NCBI GenBank assembly: GCA_007129655.1
Contig: SKVC01000140.1
Coordinates: 1-7,450, forward strand
Reading direction: 5' to 3'
Origin: Thermoplasmata archaeon
GTDB taxonomy: Archaea; Thermoplasmatota; Thermoplasmata; Halarchaeoplasmatales; Halarchaeoplasmataceae
Length of the DNA stretch: 7,450 nt
Part shown: positions 5,879-7,450 of the stretch, piece after piece
Position numbering within the stretch: position 1 is the stretch's first letter
How the letters are laid out: every line of letters starts with the position of its first letter
Notes under the pieces: generated by a model
What the model was told of the DNA's origin: nothing
The model's database searches: none
Seen by the model: the letters and a program-made list of their open reading frames with translations, nothing else
Program-made: the position numbers and the translations under genes

Positions 5879-5966
5879 GTTTTTCCCGAGAGAGGTATCT
5901 ATCATATTGCAATCTACATTTAAAGACCACAGTCCCACCACCGGTATAATGACACCCACCGAAAGC

Positions 5967-5974
5967 GATATATA
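5967..5974 (+). promoter_or_regulatory. TATA box of the PGF-CTERM gene
   Basis: GATATATA, preceded by purine-rich GAAAGC that could serve as a BRE, is centred about 26 bases upstream of the GTG at 5997, suggesting a leaderless message from that codon. The AT-rich run continues to 5986, so a slightly later initiation site near ATG 6006 is also possible. This promoter diverges from the hepT promoter. Confidence 0.5.
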
Positions 5975-5996
5975 GTATATTTATATCCATATACTC

Positions 5997-6743
5997 GTGA
6001 AACTCATGTATGGAAAAAAATACCTGATAGGAATAATGGTGCTAGCCTTACTGCTTGCCGTACCTGCAACCGCAGTGGCTGAGTACAGCGACGTAGTAAC
6101 GGACCCGGCAGGCGACGTTATGCGATATGTGGACGATGGCGTGTATAAACATGTCGAAAATCCGAACATCGATATAAGGAAAGTCGAGATATCGGAAGAT
6201 AACGGAGATGTAACAGTTTCTCTGACTGTAGAAGGAAGCATCACCGACGACCCGGACATATACTATGAGATCATGATGACAGACGGCGGAGAAGGAGAAT
6301 TCGAGGTCAAATACAACAACGGAGAATGTACGATAACCGCCTATCTTCCGTATGACGGAGGAGTCTTTGGAAATCAGGATGTGCCTCACAATATTACGGG
6401 AGTTGGCACCAGTACAATGAACATCGAATTCCGCCGTGATCACATAGGAAGCCCGGATGCACTGCAGATATTCGTAGTCTCTGCTTTAAACGAAGGTGTC
6501 TTTGAAGTCGACCTGGCTGGCCCTGGTGGCATTCCCGAAGGCGAACTGGTAGAAGACGACGACCCAGTCGACGACGGCGACGATGCACCGGACAACGGCG
6601 ACGATGCACCGGACAACGGAGAAGATGCTCCAGAGGACGAAGAAACCACAGAGTACGAAGACGACGACAGCCCGGGATTCGCGTTCCTAGCACTAGCGGT
6701 AAGCATCACATTAGCAGTACTGTTCTACAAAAAGAAACAGTAA
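5997..6743 (+). CDS. Secreted protein with acidic linker and PGF-CTERM anchor
   Basis: This is a 248-residue exported protein. A basic N-terminus (YGKKY) and hydrophobic core with a V-P-A-T-A-V-A end (to about residue 28) form a signal peptide. Residues about 30-175 are rich in beta strands with D-P-A-G-D (36-40) and N-I-D-I-R-K-V (57-63), a pattern seen in DOMON-like extracellular domains of archaea; no catalytic motif is visible. An Asp/Glu/Pro linker follows (about 183-224), including three copies of a seven-residue G-(D/E)-D-A-P-(D/E)-(N/D) repeat. The tail, SPGFAFLALAVSITLAVLF then KKK, matches the PGF-CTERM signal cut by archaeosortase A, which attaches the protein to a membrane lipid. 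The start is GTG 5997 or ATG 6006; neither has a ribosome site. Ligand and role are unknown. Confidence 0.85.
   Translation: MKLMYGKKYLIGIMVLALLLAVPATAVAEYSDVVTDPAGDVMRYVDDGVYKHVENPNIDIRKVEISEDNGDVTVSLTVEGSITDDPDIYYEIMMTDGGEGEFEVKYNNGECTITAYLPYDGGVFGNQDVPHNITGVGTSTMNIEFRRDHIGSPDALQIFVVSALNEGVFEVDLAGPGGIPEGELVEDDDPVDDGDDAPDNGDDAPDNGEDAPEDEETTEYEDDDSPGFAFLALAVSITLAVLFYKKKQ
6576..6638 (+). repeat. Three tandem 21-base repeats in the linker
   Basis: Units at 6576-6596 and 6597-6617 are identical; the third, 6618-6638, has diverged but keeps the frame. Each encodes one heptad of the acidic linker (G-D-D-A-P-D-N and a variant). Because the unit is a multiple of three, copy number could change by slippage or recombination without breaking the protein, altering linker length only. 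Confidence 0.9.
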
Positions 6744-6778
6744 AAACCCCTTTTTTTCTCTTTTTTTAAAAACGATAT
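6744..6778. terminator. Shared T/A-rich terminator between convergent genes
   Basis: The plus strand carries a 17-base pyrimidine run (seven T, C-T-C, seven T) at 6751-6767, starting 8 bases after the TAA of the plus-strand gene. It follows CCCC and has no strong hairpin, as in archaeal intrinsic termination. On the minus strand, two runs of five T (6768-6772 and 6742-6746) follow the stop of the convergent zinc-ribbon gene, so the 35-base gap may serve both. Confidence 0.65.
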
Positions 6779-7450
6779 TCAATCCTCATCTTCGAGTAAC
6801 CTTTCTAAAGAATCTAATACGTCTTCATCTACATCATCTACCATAGGCTCGCCGCAGCTAGGACATTCCTTCATACCTTCCTCGACCTCAGTCGAGCAAA
6901 CAGGACATTCTTTAGTTGTTTCAGGTTCTTGATGTAGTATATCGACGAGCAGGAATGAAAGGGTGTCCTTGGCATCTTGATATAATCCACGGTCGGCCTG
7001 TTCTTTTGAAAGCTCCAATTTTTCGATGTATGGTTCAGGATCCATACCATCCCTTTTGGTCTCTACGATCTTATCTTCGCAGAGAGACATGGTTTCTTTT
7101 AACTCTTTGTTATCTTCTGTTTGTTTTTCTATCTCCTCAACCGTGGACATCAATGCTTCATAGTCTCCTTCTTTTCTGGCGGCTAGTGCATCTGTCATCA
7201 GATCTCTTACCGGATCGACTCCGATCTTTATCTTCCTCACATCCTTCACCATATTCCTAGCTCGGGATAGAGCTTCTTCCATCTCTTTTTCGTGATCTAT
7301 CTCAGGTCGTTCTTCAACTTCCTCTTCGATGATTTCGGGTTCCTCTTCGATAACTTTGGGCTCCTCTTCGATGATTTCGGGTTCCTCATCGATAACTACT
7401 GTTCTTCCTAGATCTTCTTCTGGTTCTAGAACGGGTTTTATCTTATCAAA
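6779..7450 (-). CDS. Acidic coiled-coil zinc-ribbon protein, 5' end missing
   Basis: The frame is open to the window edge, so 223 C-terminal residues are visible and the start lies beyond 7450; the ATG at 7280-7282 is internal. From the visible N-terminus there is a short mixed segment (FDKIKPVLEPEEDL), then three near-repeats of E-E-P-(E/K)-(I/V)-I-E-E, then about 120 residues of charged, probably helical sequence (MEEALSRARNMVKDVRKI onward) with coiled-coil character. A zinc ribbon C-P-V-C-x10-C-P-S-C lies 25-42 residues from the end, followed by an acidic tail. Zinc-ribbon/coiled-coil proteins of this make-up are common in archaea and mostly uncharacterised. I cannot assign a role. It converges on the PGF-CTERM gene and shares its terminator. 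Confidence 0.8.
   Translation of the reverse strand, partial: FDKIKPVLEPEEDLGRTVVIDEEPEIIEEEPKVIEEEPEIIEEEVEERPEIDHEKEMEEALSRARNMVKDVRKIKIGVDPVRDLMTDALAARKEGDYEALMSTVEEIEKQTEDNKELKETMSLCEDKIVETKRDGMDPEPYIEKLELSKEQADRGLYQDAKDTLSFLLVDILHQEPETTKECPVCSTEVEEGMKECPSCGEPMVDDVDEDVLDSLERLLEDED

Noticed and set aside
5847..5990. A 48-residue N-terminal extension of the HEPN protein
   Set aside because: The extension does not look like the family, contains the TATA box that fits ATG 5846, and would begin at the opposing promoter.
6440..6709. A Ser-rich 89-residue frame on the minus strand
   Set aside because: It is the antisense of the Asp-rich linker and tail of the PGF-CTERM gene; its low complexity comes from the repeats.
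7280..7282. ATG 7282 as the start of the zinc-ribbon gene
   Set aside because: The frame stays open with acidic coding-like repeats to the window edge, so the true start is outside.

Overview
The window looks archaeal, probably from a euryarchaeal or Thermoplasmatota-like lineage of moderate GC; I cannot place it more precisely. The signs are AT-rich TATA boxes about 25 bases upstream of several starts (some apparently leaderless), T-run termination without a strong hairpin, and a secreted protein ending in a PGF-CTERM-type archaeosortase signal. Apart from one gene (5997-6743) all genes are on the minus strand.

Layout, left to right. 1-352: a two-gene toxin-antitoxin-like module, a DUF433 antitoxin followed by the start of a DUF5615 PIN-like toxin that runs off the window. 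400-605: remains of a winged-helix protein, broken by a lost start, an in-frame stop and a frameshift. 795-2480: a polytopic membrane protein resembling archaeal GT-C glycosyltransferases, flanked in direct orientation by two copies of an intergenic element (659-742 and 2538-2634). 2706-3890: ornithine aminotransferase (RocD-like). 3950-4846: a Fic AMP-transferase with an added C-terminal DNA-binding helix-turn-helix. 5017-5846: a HEPN/nucleotidyltransferase pair of the HepT-MntA (type VII toxin-antitoxin) kind, overlapping by 28 bases. 5997-6743: a signal-peptide protein with a beta-rich domain, an acidic repeat linker and a PGF-CTERM tail. 6779-7450: the C-terminal part of an acidic coiled-coil zinc-ribbon protein, convergent with the previous gene across a shared T-rich terminator.

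Two themes stand out. First, the window is rich in small stress or defence-type modules: DUF433/DUF5615, Fic, HepT/MntA and a dead winged-helix gene. Two of these, Fic and MntA, transfer AMP to proteins. They have separate promoters, so this is an accumulation of modules rather than one operon. Second, the paired intergenic element is the best candidate for something undescribed. Its two copies share a 31-base identical core, outer blocks that could pair, a hairpin with a compensatory base change, and an upstream TATA-like box at a similar distance. That pattern suggests two copies of a small structured RNA, or of a structured leader, read from the minus strand.
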